A DNA stretch of 64,000 nucleotides from Sinorhizobium fredii (lineage in GTDB: Bacteria; Pseudomonadota; Alphaproteobacteria; Rhizobiales; Rhizobiaceae): positions 323,882-387,881 of the forward strand of contig NZ_CP024308.1 in assembly GCF_002944405.1 (NCBI RefSeq), written 5' to 3'. The translations under genes were made by a program, and so were the position numbers. Below are positions 45,154 through 54,599 of the stretch, piece after piece (position 1 is the first letter of the stretch; the number at the start of each line of letters is the position of its first letter). The notes under the pieces are model-generated. The model was not told where the DNA came from and made no database searches. It worked only from the letters and a program-made list of their open reading frames with translations.

Positions 45154-46392
45154 ATGGACGGGATCTTTCACGCCGTTGTCGTAGGCGCCGGCTCAGCGGG
45201 ACTCGGCGTCAGCTACTTCCTCAAGCAGCGAGCACTAGATCACCTGGTGCTCGAGCGCAACCGGATCGGCGAGACATGGCGGACCCAGCGATGGGAATCG
45301 TTTCGGCTAAATTCGCCGAGAATACGATCGCTGCTGCCCGGCGATGCCTACGATGGGCCAGACCCTTGGGGTGCGAGTACCCAGCATGATTTCGTCACCT
45401 ATCTTGAAAGCTACGCCGACCGACATCGACTGCCGGTGAAAGCCAGAACTCCGGTCCACGAGGTGACGGGAGAGGATGGGCTATTCGAGGTGGCGACGCC
45501 GCAGGGTCGGTTCTCCGCGCGTAATTTGGTGATCGCCAGCGGCAGCCTGAATTGCCCAATGCGGCCGCATTGGTGGGGGCAACTGCCGCCGTCACTTTAC
45601 CAACTTGATGCCTCCAACTATCGCAATGCCGCCGATCTGGAGGACGGTGCGGTTCTGGTGGTCGGCAGCGGTCAGTCGGGGGGACAAATTGCCGAGGACC
45701 TGGTGCTCGCCGGGCGCTCGGTTTTTCTGGCAACCAGCCGCGCCGGCCGCTTGGTGCGCCGTTATCGTGGCGGCGACATCTTCAATTGGATGACCCTGTC
45801 AGGCTATCTGGACGTGCCACGCGAAGAACTCGTTCTCCCTTCCGGGAAGCTGCCGCCACGAGCTTTGCTCGGCGCCACTCATACGATCAGCCTGCAATCA
45901 CTGAGTGCCAAGGGCGTTGTGTTGCTGGGGCGGTTCATCGGCGCCGAAAAAAGCGCCCTGCTGTTCGGCAATGACCTAGACGATAACATTCGCTTTGCGG
46001 ACGAGAGGTCAGCGGAGGTCAAGCGCTTTATTGACCGGTATATCGAACGCGCGGGGCTTAAGGCGCCGGCAGCCGAGGATGACCCTGCCGAGATGATAGA
46101 ACGGTGCCTTCCTGATCCACCCATCCGCTCGATCGCCTTGACGACAAGCAACATCAGATCGGTCATCTGGTGCACCGGCTTCAAGGGGAATTTCCAATGG
46201 ATCCAAATTCCCGGCGTTCTTGATGCGAGCGGACAGCCCATCCACAAGGACGGGATAGCGGCCGTTCCCGGGGTCTATTTTGCCGGTCTCGATTTCGCAA
46301 CGACGCGCAAATCAGGCACCATACCAGGGGTTGCTGAAGAGGCCTTGCGTCTGGTGAACCACCTCACCCAGAGGGCAGATCATTCTGCATAG
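45154..46392 (+). CDS. FAD/NAD(P)-dependent oxidoreductase, flavin monooxygenase family
   Basis: 412 residues. FAD-binding GAGSAGLGVSYFLKQ at the N-terminus (about 9-23), the family block GETWRTQRWESFRLNSP, and a second Rossmann motif VVGSGQSGGQIAEDL (about 169-183) for NADPH; WCTGFKGNFQWIQIP and GIAAVPGVYFAGLDF near the C-terminus match group B flavin monooxygenases (YUCCA/FMO-like). Such enzymes oxygenate N- or S-containing or ketone substrates, in some bacteria indole-3-pyruvate or trimethylamine. A partial, decayed second copy lies at 36110-36240. Preceded by a possible TAGGGGG site. Substrate unknown. Confidence 0.88.
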   Translation: MDGIFHAVVVGAGSAGLGVSYFLKQRALDHLVLERNRIGETWRTQRWESFRLNSPRIRSLLPGDAYDGPDPWGASTQHDFVTYLESYADRHRLPVKARTPVHEVTGEDGLFEVATPQGRFSARNLVIASGSLNCPMRPHWWGQLPPSLYQLDASNYRNAADLEDGAVLVVGSGQSGGQIAEDLVLAGRSVFLATSRAGRLVRRYRGGDIFNWMTLSGYLDVPREELVLPSGKLPPRALLGATHTISLQSLSAKGVVLLGRFIGAEKSALLFGNDLDDNIRFADERSAEVKRFIDRYIERAGLKAPAAEDDPAEMIERCLPDPPIRSIALTTSNIRSVIWCTGFKGNFQWIQIPGVLDASGQPIHKDGIAAVPGVYFAGLDFATTRKSGTIPGVAEEALRLVNHLTQRADHSA

Positions 46393-46547
46393 ATGGATTT
46401 GCCCGAGGCGGGCATTTGCGTGCTCTTGTTCTGAAGAACAAAGACCTGACGCAGAAGCGGAGAGAAAGCGTCCCGCTCCATTCAGAAGTGCCATGAAACT
46501 TAGTATTGCTGCATAATGTTTTTCTCTCTTCTTTGCAGGAGGGTACG

Positions 46548-47372
46548 ATGGAGAGTTCTCGCGATCCAACAGCCTTTCGTGAATTCGAACACACTGGGTG
46601 GGAAGCTGCCAGCCGAGGATACGACCAGCATTTTGCCCGCCTTACCTCGGAAACCGTGCCAACTCTATTGGCCGCCGCCCACGTTGCGAAGGGAATGCGC
46701 GTCCTCGACGTCTGCACCGGCCCGGGAATGCTCGCCCGAGCAGCGGTCGACTTGGGCGCGCAAGTCGTCGGTCTCGACTTCTCCGGCAAAGTCGTAGAAA
46801 TCGCCCGGCGCAATGTGCCCGAGGCGGAGTTTCTGGAGGGTGACGCCCAAGCTTTGCCGTTTGACGCTGAAAACTTTGATGCCATCGTTTGCGGATACGG
46901 CATAATCCACGTTTCAGACCCCCGGTCCGCATTCTCCGAAATGCATCGTGTGCTGAAGCTAGGGGGATATCTCGCCGCTAGTGTTTGGCATGCGCCAGAA
47001 CCGACCAACGGCTTTGGCCTGCTCTTCGGCGCAATTACGAAGCACGGCAACCTCGACGTACCCCTGCCCCACGGCCCCGATTTCTTTCAGTTCAGCGAGC
47101 CGGCGAAATTGAGGGCAGCATTCGAAGAATCCGGGTTTGTGGACGTGACCGTCGCGGGGGTGGATCAGACTTGGATAATGGACGATCCGTTCGGGATAAT
47201 AACCGCGATCCTCGAAGGGGGTGTGCGCGCCCGTGGCCTTCTGATGGCCCAAACCGAGGCGGTGCGAAGCGACATCTCCACTACGGTTGCGAACGGCATA
47301 AAGCAGTTTCGCTCCGCCGACGGGAGCTATCGAATCCCGATGCCGGCCCTCGTGGGGTCAGGAAGGAAGTGA
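46548..47372 (+). CDS. Class I SAM-dependent methyltransferase
   Basis: 274 residues from ATG 46548, which follows GGAGGG at 46538-46543; an upstream in-frame TTG lacks a site. Methyltransf_11-type domain: motif I VLDVCTGPGMLARAA, acidic residue at VVGLDFSGK, EGDAQALPFDAENFDAIVC, and HRVLKLGGYLAASVW. UbiE-like small-molecule methyltransferase, cytosolic. It follows the monooxygenase by 155 nt on the same strand; a shared pathway is possible but not shown. Acceptor unknown. Confidence 0.88.
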   Translation: MESSRDPTAFREFEHTGWEAASRGYDQHFARLTSETVPTLLAAAHVAKGMRVLDVCTGPGMLARAAVDLGAQVVGLDFSGKVVEIARRNVPEAEFLEGDAQALPFDAENFDAIVCGYGIIHVSDPRSAFSEMHRVLKLGGYLAASVWHAPEPTNGFGLLFGAITKHGNLDVPLPHGPDFFQFSEPAKLRAAFEESGFVDVTVAGVDQTWIMDDPFGIITAILEGGVRARGLLMAQTEAVRSDISTTVANGIKQFRSADGSYRIPMPALVGSGRK

Positions 47373-47835
47373 TCTTTTCGCAACCGAGCGCAAGCTGAAC
47401 CTCGAACTCCTCCGGACTTGCGTCGCTCGCCAAGCCGAGGCATCAGCTCCAAAGGAAAGGCCGTCCGCAGCACTCTGGAAAGCCATCGGCGACATCTGCG
47501 CCCTGTTCTGTCTCCAGCCGAATGCAGAAACTACTTCAACGCCGCAGAATATGGGTTCACTTGAACGTTCGTTGCTCTAGATCTGGAGGACCCTGACGCC
47601 GCAGCTCGATCGAAGGGTCGACCGTCGTGACTGACATATTCCGGGAATAGGTATCCCTGGACATCGTTCGCGATCCTCAGGGGAAGCGATCAACGCTCAT
47701 CGACGTTAAACAAATATTTCTTTGCCGATCCTCCAAATTTCATCGTCGCGCTCTGGGAATAGCCAGATGCAAAAATCCTAATGAATTTGCAAACGGGAGT
47801 TCAATGAACAACGCCTAAAGTCGTCATTTCCTGAA
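47373..47835. other. Intergenic, nothing recognised
   Basis: 463 bp; the right half (47700-47830) is AT-richer and probably carries the promoter of the TadG-like gene. No gene supported. Confidence 0.5.
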
Positions 47836-49176
47836 ATGGGGGCATCGATAGACATGATTGAAGTCTTAACTACGATGCAGCGTCTGCTAAAGGATGAGAG
47901 CGGCAACTTCGGCCTCATGACGGCTCTATTGGTTCCGGTGCTCTTCCTCGGCGGTTCGGTGGCGGTGAATATAGCGAACGCGGCCAGGGAAGCTTCCAAG
48001 ATGCAAGATGCGCTAGATGCTGCGGCCATAAAGGCCGTGCGGTCCTACGGGGAAGGCGAGAGCGAGAACGCGGTGCGGATGGATGCGAACAGATTGTTTT
48101 TTGCCAACTTTCAAACGCCTTCTGCCGCCGATGGATACAATTCAGCCTCTCCTGAAAGACCTGCAGTGCAATTTACCTTCTCTGAGGTTGGCCAGGAGAC
48201 AAGGGTTCAGGCCTTTTATGCGGCACAGTATAACCCGGTGTTCTGGGGCCTGGAGCCTTTCGAAATTAGTAAAATAAGCGTTGCCGCGCGACTGGCGGAT
48301 AGGGAAGCTTGCATTTTAGCCCTGCATCCGACGGCCAGTCGCGCAATAGAGGTTAGCGGAAGTGCGGCGGTAGATACGTCAAACTGTACGATTACGTCGA
48401 ACTCAGATGACACACAATCGATCTACCTGAGCGGGACAGCCACTCTCAGAGCTGAATGTCTTTACGCAACCGGCAAGGTGTATGCGGCCCTAGCTCATCT
48501 GGAGTTGGCTTGCCAGCAGGCCCGTGAGGGCGTTTCACGAACACCAGATCCCTTCAGGAAGAAAGCCGTGCCGACGGCGGGAAACTGGGTGAATCTGTCT
48601 GGTTGCGGTCAAGAGTTTGTAGGAAATGGGGGCGGCAATGGGGACTGCAACGGCACCGGCAAGACGCCGAGCAAGGTTCCGGATGCATACAGTGTTACGC
48701 TGAAACCAGGCACCTACGGGGAACTCGAGATCAAAGGAAAGGTAACCCTTCAGCCCGGTAATTACATCATCGACGGCGGTGTCCTGAAGTTCGCGAGCCA
48801 GTCGACAGTCAGTGGCGAGGGCGTGACATTCTTCCTTCTCAACGGCGCTGAGGTCGACCTTCATGGTGGCTCCGATTTTCGTGTGACAGCAGCCACAAGC
48901 GGTGAGTGGGCCGGCTTCGTAATCGTTTCAGGCCGGAACAATACGGAGCCGGCCGTGATCAACGGCAACAGCAACTCCTTGCTGAGCGGTATCATATACA
49001 TGCCTGCATCCAAGGAGATCCAATATTCCGGCAATGGATCAAGCGGAGGCGAATGTGTGCGCATCATCGCTCAACAAATCACCATGATAGGCAACAGCGG
49101 ATTTGCAATCGACTGTGAGAGCGAATTGGCTGACAACCAGATATTGAATCCGGGCGCTATCAGGCTCGTTCAGTGA
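47836..49176 (+). CDS. TadG-like pilus-assembly/surface protein
   Basis: 446 residues. The N-terminus DESGNFGLMTALLVPVLFLGGSVAVNIANAAREASKMQDALDAAA matches the putative Flp pilus-assembly TadE/G-like domain (one membrane helix, about 24-46). The C-terminal half (about 270-430) has a repetitive beta-helix-like pattern (YGELEIKGKVTLQPGNYIID, FFLLNGAEVDLHGG, SNSLLSGIIYMPASKEIQYSG). TadG proteins face the periplasm and belong to Tad pilus loci, but no other tad gene is near, so this is an orphan. ATG 47836 is used; ATG 47854 is an alternative. It ends just before the integrase remnant. Confidence 0.82.
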   Translation: MGASIDMIEVLTTMQRLLKDESGNFGLMTALLVPVLFLGGSVAVNIANAAREASKMQDALDAAAIKAVRSYGEGESENAVRMDANRLFFANFQTPSAADGYNSASPERPAVQFTFSEVGQETRVQAFYAAQYNPVFWGLEPFEISKISVAARLADREACILALHPTASRAIEVSGSAAVDTSNCTITSNSDDTQSIYLSGTATLRAECLYATGKVYAALAHLELACQQAREGVSRTPDPFRKKAVPTAGNWVNLSGCGQEFVGNGGGNGDCNGTGKTPSKVPDAYSVTLKPGTYGELEIKGKVTLQPGNYIIDGGVLKFASQSTVSGEGVTFFLLNGAEVDLHGGSDFRVTAATSGEWAGFVIVSGRNNTEPAVINGNSNSLLSGIIYMPASKEIQYSGNGSSGGECVRIIAQQITMIGNSGFAIDCESELADNQILNPGAIRLVQ

Positions 49177-49231
49177 ATGGGCTTGTTGCGGCGCCCTCGG
49201 CGGCCATTATCGGTCCTCCAAATGATAGGGG

Positions 49232-49514
49232 GCGGTACGCGACCTGGCGCTGTTCAATCTCGCAATCGACAGCAAATTGTGAGCTTGTGATCTCGTGGCG
49301 ATCTCAGTTGCCGATGTTGCGATTTCCGGAAGGGTGCGCGACCGGGCGATCATCATCCAACGGAAAACAGGTCGCCCAGTGCAATTCGAACTAACCGATC
49401 AAACGCGGGAGGCTGTCGGTGCCTGGATTGGACGTCGGAGGCTCGGTGAACGGGGTTACCTGTTTCCCAGCCGAGTTCATGCAAAGCCGCACCTGTCGAC
49501 GCGGCAGTATGGCC
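49232..49514 (+). pseudogene. Tyrosine recombinase/integrase fragment
   Basis: One frame reads VRDLALFNLAIDSKL-stop-ACDLVAISVADVA, then DRAIIIQRKTGRPVQFELTDQTREAV, GYLFPSRVHAKPHLSTRQYGR, the central part of a phage-type integrase common in rhizobia. The TGA at 49280-49282 replaces an Arg codon expected at that position. Both ends are missing, including the catalytic C-terminal HxxR and Tyr. It ends exactly where a multicopper oxidase fragment on the other strand begins. Confidence 0.7.
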
Positions 49515-49865
49515 GGGCGGCTGCGTTAGACCCGGCACCCCGTCCATGGCATTGGCAAGCCTTATTCCATCCCAGTGCACGGTCGTCTCCTGGTCGAGAC
49601 CGTCTTCGACGACGAGGCGCACCGAGTCGCCCTGGCGGAGTCTGACAAGCGAGCCGGGCACCGTCCCGTTGTATGTCCAGACGTCCGTTTCCGGATGCTC
49701 GGGACCGGCAAGCCGTGCGCGGGCGGGTCCGGCTACGACCCGGTAGTCCTTGGGCGGCGCAGCCTGCGCACCGATGGCCGGCAGCGAGGCCGCCAGGAGA
49801 AGGCCTCCGCCGCTCCGGAGCAGCTCCGGCGCGACAATTCCATAGTCACATTCGATCCTTCCATT
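49515..49865 (-). pseudogene. Multicopper oxidase (CopA-type), truncated and frameshifted
   Basis: From ATG 49865 the sequence reads MEGSNVTMELSRR; the next residues ELLRSGGGLLLAASLPAIGA continue only after adding one base near 49828, giving an intact twin-arginine signal in the ancestor. Then DYRVVAGPARARLAGPEHPE, VWTYNGTVPGSLVRLRQGD and TVHWDGIRLANAMDGVPGLTQPP follow. The copper motif HWHG is HWDG here. Homology stops at ~49515 at the junction with the integrase fragment, so only ~115 of ~450 residues remain. Periplasmic copper oxidation was the original role; this copy is dead. Confidence 0.75.
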
Positions 49866-49952
49866 CATCGTGATCACGCGCAGCGCCTTGCTCGGCAAAC
49901 GATGCACGCGTTCGTTTGCCCGGCTCGGCCGCTTGAGGGCGGCAGCCGGGTA

Positions 49953-50312
49953 TCAGCCGATGTCGGAGGTTCGTGGCGGGTCGGGATCGGGAGGCAGGGT
50001 CCTGCCATTCAGAAAAAGATCGGGGGCGGCCATGAAGGCCAGGTTCTCCCCGGCTGGCAGGGCGGCCGCAAGCGGAAGCGGCGCGATGACGGGGGCGGCG
50101 CAGATGTTGCCGCAGGCCATAGCCTTCATGCCGCCGTCGCCGGGCTGGTCAGGGCAACCCTGGCAGTCGCCGTGGTCCGGCATTGCCATATCGGACATCG
50201 TCGCCATCCTGGCGGCCATGTCGCTTGCCTGGGCGACCGACAGGCCCATCCCCGCGGCGACGAACACCGCCAGAAGGACAAGGACAAGCTGTCGAACCGA
50301 CCTGTGCTTCAT
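49953..50312 (-). CDS. Putative periplasmic metal-related protein, 119 aa
   Basis: Signal peptide or anchor (VRQLVLVLLAVFVAAGMGLSVAQA), then a Met/His/Cys-bearing segment (MAARMATMSDMAMPDHGDCQGCPDQPGDGGMKAMACGNIC) that looks suited to copper or silver binding, quoted here only in parts: MSDMAMPDHGDCQGC and MKAMACGNIC. The C-terminal part is Pro-rich. It lies between the 39-aa membrane protein and the multicopper oxidase on the same strand, in the remains of a copper-resistance operon. No named family is recognised. Confidence 0.65.
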   Translation of the reverse strand: MKHRSVRQLVLVLLAVFVAAGMGLSVAQASDMAARMATMSDMAMPDHGDCQGCPDQPGDGGMKAMACGNICAAPVIAPLPLAAALPAGENLAFMAAPDLFLNGRTLPPDPDPPRTSDIG

Positions 50313-50412
50313 GACGGAACAATCGCGCCGAACTTCCTCAAATACAAGCCAGGATGCGCCGCTCCGGCGGCCCGCGCCGTCAACAGTGCGTTATCCGGCG
50401 TGCACTGACGTT

Positions 50413-50532
50413 TCAGCGGAAGAACAGATACTTGATCAGGGCAGAAATCACGAGCGCGATCACCAGCAGCGCGAGGATTCCGACGCCGCCCATGCCCCAC
50501 ATCATGCTTCCGCCCATCATGTCGTCCATCAT
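50413..50532 (-). CDS. 39-residue Met-rich single-pass membrane peptide
   Basis: Sequence MMDDMMGGSMMWGMGGVGI followed by LALLVIALVISALIKYLFFR. A Met-rich, acidic N-terminal head (seven Met in 14 residues) precedes one clear membrane helix ending in a basic/aromatic tail. ATG at 50532 lies 12 nt after the CusA stop, and GAAGGGA upstream is a good ribosome site, so it is cotranscribed with cusA. Similar very short membrane proteins follow heavy-metal efflux genes in other proteobacteria; the Met head suggests Cu(I)/Ag(I) contact. Function inferred. Confidence 0.65.
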   Translation of the reverse strand: MMDDMMGGSMMWGMGGVGILALLVIALVISALIKYLFFR

Positions 50533-50544
50533 GGCATCGTCCCT

Positions 50545-52378
50545 TCATTCTGCCGCCTCTCTCATAAGCGCCGGCTCGGGTTCGATGGCGGCCGATCGGC
50601 TGCCGGAATTCTCCGACAGCCGCCAGCCCTTGACCAGCCCGTAGATGGCGGGGATCACCGCGAGCGTCAGGATCGTCGACGAGATCATGCCGCCGATCAT
50701 CGGTACGGCGATCCGCTGCATGATTTCCGACCCGGTTCCGGTGCTCCAGAGGATCGGCACCAGCCCGGCCATGATCGCGACGACGGTCATCATCTTCGGC
50801 CGCACGCGCTCGACCGCTCCGACCATGATCGCCTTATGCAGATCGGCTCTCGTGAACGCACGCGCCTCCGCCAAACACGCCTCGCGCCTTTCTCTAAGGG
50901 CCTGGTCGAGATAGATCAGCATGATCACGCCCGTTTCGGCGGCGACCCCGGCAAGGGCGATGAAGCCCACGACCACAGCAACCGAAGCGTTGAAGCCCAG
51001 CCACCACATCAGCCATATGCCGCCGACAAGCGCGAACGGCAGAGAGAGCATGACGATCAGCGTTTCGGTCAGCGCCTTGAAGTTCAGGTAGAGCAAAAGG
51101 AATATCACCGCCAGCGTCAGCGGGACGACGATCGCCAGACGCGACTTCGCCCGTTCCAGATACTCGTGCTGGCCGCTCCAGCCGACCGAATAGCCGGCGG
51201 GCATGGCGACGCTCTTGGCAACGGCTTCCTTCGCCTCCGCGACATAGCCGCCGAGATCGCGGTTGGCGATATCGACGAAGACGTAGACGTGGCCGTTCTC
51301 GGTGCGGATCGTCGTCGCACCGCGCGTCAGCTTCACGTCCGCCACTTCGCCGAGCGGCACGCTGCCGCCACCCGGAAGCGCGACCTGGACGTCGCGGGCG
51401 ATCGATTGCGGATCGCTGCGGAAGGCGCGCGGATAGCGCACCGCCACGCCGTAGCGCTCGCGCCCCTCGACCATCGAAGTGACCACCTCGGAACCGAGCG
51501 CCGTGCCGATCACGTCCTGCACGTCGTCGACACTGAGGCCATATCGCCCGAGCGCGATGCGGTCCGGAACGATGTCGAGATAGTATCCGCCGATGACGCG
51601 CTCGGCGTAGGCGCTCAACGTGCCGGGGACCGCCTTCAGGACGGTTTCGATGTCGCGGGCGATCCGTTCCATCTCCTTGAGGTCGGAGCCAAAGACCTTG
51701 ACGCCGACCGCCGTGCGGATTCCGGTCGACAGCATGTCGATGCGAGCCCGGATCGGCATGGTCCAGGCGTTGGAGACGCCGGGAAACTGCAGTGCAGCGT
51801 CCATCTCCTGCTTCAGGCTGTCGATCGTCACGCCCGGCCGCCATTCGGACTTCGGCTTGAGCGTGATGATGGTCTCGAACATCTCCGTCGGCGCTGGATC
51901 GGTGGCGGTCAGCGCCCTGCCCGCCTTGCCAAACACCGTCTCGACCTCCGGAAACGACTTGATGATGCGGTCCTGCGTCTGCATCAGCTCGGCAGCCTTG
52001 GTCACGGACAGGCCGGGCAAGGTCGTCGGCATGTACATCAGCGTGCCTTCGTTGAGGCTCGGCATGAATTCGCTGCCGATCTGGCGGGCCGGCCACACCG
52101 TCACGGCCAAGGCAATGACCGCCAGGAAGATGGTGACCATCTTCGCTTTCAGGACTCCCGAGATGACCGGGCGGTAAACCCAGATCATGAAGCGATTGAG
52201 CGGGTTCCTGTGCTCCGGCACGATCCTGCCGCGGACGAACACGACCATCAGCGCCGGGACGAGCGTCACCGATAGGAGCGCGGCGGCCGCCATCGCGAAT
52301 GTCTTGGTGAAGGCAAGCGGTCCGAACAGCCGTCCTTCCTGCGATTCCAGGGTGAAGATCGGCAGGAACGAAACGATC
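50545..52378 (-). pseudogene. cusA: CusA/CzcA heavy-metal RND efflux pump, N-terminal part lost
   Basis: About 610 C-terminal residues of a ~1040-residue HME-RND pump. It begins inside the membrane domain (IVSFLPIFTLESQEGRLFGP), has the periplasmic loop region (RIDMLSTGIRTAVGVKVFGS, GYYLDIVPDRIALGRYGLS) and the last helices (WLMWWLGFNASVAVVVGFIA, IMLIYLDQALRERREACL), ending EPALMREAAE. Upstream of ~52378 the minus frame stays open but is only the reverse of a ParB-like gene, so it is a chimera: the N-terminal ~430 residues, with the first proton-relay and docking regions, are gone. It cannot be a working pump. Confidence 0.85.
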
Positions 52379-52803
52379 TGTTCGATTGGCTGTTGGATCA
52401 GCCGCAAGACATGGTGCTGTCGCTTCTGGCTTTCGGCGCGGCGCACTCTGTCAACGCGGTGGAGAAGAAGGACCGGAAGAAGGGCATCGAGCAGGCGAAC
52501 CAGCTTGGCCGAGCGCTCAAGGTGAACATGCCAGATTGGTTTGAGACGACCGGCGACAGCTATTTCAAGCACGTCAACCGAACGACCATTGAACTTTCGG
52601 TGGCCGAGGCGAGAGGCAGCGAAGCGGAATTGTCGGTGAGAGCCGCCGCCAAAAAGTCCGAAGCTGTTGCGATCGCAGATCGCCTTGTTGCCGGAACCGG
52701 CTGGATACCCTCCCCGCTTCGTATAGCCCCCGCCGAGGCGGAACAGGAGCTTGGAGCCGAAAGGATCGCGGAAAACGAGCAGTTCCCCCAAGCGGCTGAG
52801 TGA
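52379..52803 (+). pseudogene. C-terminal fragment of a ParB-like plasmid partition/nuclease protein
   Basis: The + frame reads DLFDWLLDQPQDMVLSLLAF, then AAHSVNAVEKKDRKKGIEQANQLGRALKVNMPDWFETTGDSYFKHV (in parts: HSVNAVEKKDRKKGIEQAN, MPDWFETTGDSYFKHV), and ends with a natural stop and a hairpin. It corresponds to the C-terminal ~140 residues of the large ParB-domain proteins found in rhizobial plasmid transfer regions. The N-terminal ParB domain is missing; the break coincides with the end of the CusA fragment. Confidence 0.7.
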
Positions 52804-52872
52804 CATCAGTCGCGGGCCGGTCACGTTCCTCCCGTGTGATCGGCCCTCCCGCTTTCACGACCGTCGATGACC

Positions 52873-52897
52873 GTGGGCCAGGATCGACCTGGCCCAC
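52873..52897 (+). terminator. Perfect 10-bp hairpin after the ParB-like fragment
   Basis: GTGGGCCAGG (52873-52882), loop ATCGA, CCTGGCCCAC (52888-52897), 70 nt after the stop. There is no T-run (AATCATG follows), so it may be a non-canonical terminator or protein-binding site. Confidence 0.5.
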
Positions 52898-53193
52898 AAT
52901 CATGTTGGGGGGAGGCCCGATTCCCCCTCCCCTCATATGTGGAACGGCCCGCTTGGCAAGGGCCACTCCTGTCTTTGAATCTATGGACCGATGCGGTCAT
53001 ATGTCCGGCCTGTTGCGCGGTCAAAACCGCTGGCCATGATGATATCCGCAGCACAAATCGCCTAATCAAACCCACGCGCTCCGATGCGCAAAGAGGGGAA
53101 CGGTCTGATTTGCACCGGGATGACGCTCCTTCGATTCATCAACAGAAAGCACCCTGCCATGATCCGGCGGAATCGCCGGAAAAGTGTGTGACG
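52898..53193. other. Sequence between hairpin and IS110 transposase
   Basis: 296 bp with no recognisable gene. It presumably includes the downstream end of the IS110 element and its target, but IS110 elements lack obvious inverted repeats, so I cannot set the boundary. Confidence 0.45.
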
Positions 53194-54225
53194 TTATGGC
53201 TTCATCATCGCTGTGGGTGCACTGTATTGTTCACCCTTCATCATCAAGGCCCAAATGACCCTTGCCATCTTGTTCGCCATCGCCGTGGCGACAACCTTGA
53301 ACGGACGCCGCTGCTGAAGGGCGGCCACCCACGGCGGCATTCCAAAGCCATTCCGCGAAAGCTTCAGGATTGCCATGGCACCGACGACCAATAGCGAGCG
53401 GAGCTGAGGATTTCCGCGTTTCGAGATCGAACCGAGTTTCTCCTTTCCGCCGCTCGAGCTGGACCTTGGTGTCAAGCCGATCCAGGCAGCGAAGTCCCTG
53501 CCGCGTCGAAAGCCCCCGGGATGGGGCACTGCCGCCCTCACTGTCGCTGCTGTGATCGGACCGACACCAGGAATTGCTGTCAGGCGCCGCGCGACTTCAT
53601 CCTGCCTCACCGTGGCAACGATCTTGCGCTCCAGGGCGGCAATCTTCTCATTGAGGGTTTCGATCTGGTCTGCGATCTCGGCTAGCGCCTCTCTCGCCGT
53701 TGCCGGCAGCCTGTCGTCGGCATCGTCTCGTATGATCGCAATCAGCTTGCCGCAGCTCTTCGCGCCGGCCGCGGCAATTACCCCCAGCTGGGCCATGTGA
53801 CCACGCAGGGCATTGATGGATTGTGTTCGTTGTCGCGTGAGCAAGTCGCGAGTTCTCAAGATGATCGCCGCGGCCTGCTCCTGCCGCCCTTTGACTGCAA
53901 CGTACCGCATCGTTGGGCGGGTCACGGCTTCGCAGATCGCCTCGGCGTCCGCCGCATCCGTCTTATTCCGTTTGACATAAGCTTTCACATAGGCGGCTGG
54001 CATCAAGCGCACTGTGTGCCCCATTGCCCCAATCTCCTGAGCCCAATAGTGCGCACTTCCACACGCCTCCATACCCACGAGACAGGGCGGCAACCTTTCA
54101 AAGAAAGCCAAGACCTGCGATCGGCGTAAGGCGCGCCGAACTATCACATCTCCAACTGCATTCACGGCATGAACCTGGAACGTGTTCTTCGCCAGATCCA
54201 GTCCTACGGTTGCTATACCTTCCAT
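53194..54225 (-). mobile_element. IS110-family transposase, intact
   Basis: 343 residues, normal for the family. DEDD N-terminal domain (TVGLDLAKNTFQVHAV with the first Asp; LVGMEACGSAHYW with the Glu; YVKRNKTDAADAEAICEAV with the Asp pair) and C-terminal Transposase_20 domain (LTAIPGVGPITAATVRAAV, FAAWIGLTPRSSSSGGKEKLG with the Ser cluster, SKRGNPQLRSLLV). ATG 54225 is followed by an unbroken frame, so the enzyme is probably functional. It sits at the border between the copper/ParB scar and the plasmid maintenance block. Confidence 0.92.
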
Positions 54226-54528
54226 GGCGTATGTCCCCTTCTTGATGCAGTCGCTTCGAGAACCAGCATAGTCATTTTCCGCGACGGCTCGGAGGGCCGT
54301 TCCACACCATCAAACTCCCCTTCCCGCCCGGGTGTTCTTGCGTTTCAGGAACCGTTTTGCATCAAATTGCTTCACACTTGGGGGCTCAAGCCGATGTTTT
54401 CAAAATCAGCAAAAATTCGGCAAACTCTTAGTAAGTAAGGGCGTTCTCGGTCTAACACAAGCCTTACAGGCTTTTGCGTGTAGCACGTTGTTGCACCCTT
54501 TTGGTTTATGAGGTTATTTTTCAAATGG

Positions 54529-54548
54529 CGGAATCACTCGTGATTCCG
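54529..54548. promoter_or_regulatory. 20-bp palindrome CGGAATCACTCGTGATTCCG
   Basis: Two perfect 9-bp arms around a TC centre, ~315 bp upstream of the divergent repC. It does not match the RepB parS consensus. Candidate operator or centromere-like site for the repC unit; single copy in the window as far as I can see. Confidence 0.5.
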
Positions 54549-54599
54549 GCGCCCACGCATTCTGATCAAATTTCACGGAGATGACAGGCCCGACCAGAA

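Noticed and set aside
49870..52275. 801-residue + frame across the copper genes
   Set aside because: Shadow of minus-strand genes with cusA and multicopper oxidase motifs; composition His/Arg/Asp-rich without domains.
50545..52824. 759-residue CusA-like protein
   Set aside because: Its first ~150 residues are the reverse complement of a ParB-like coding fragment, so the long frame is a chimera and not a natural protein.
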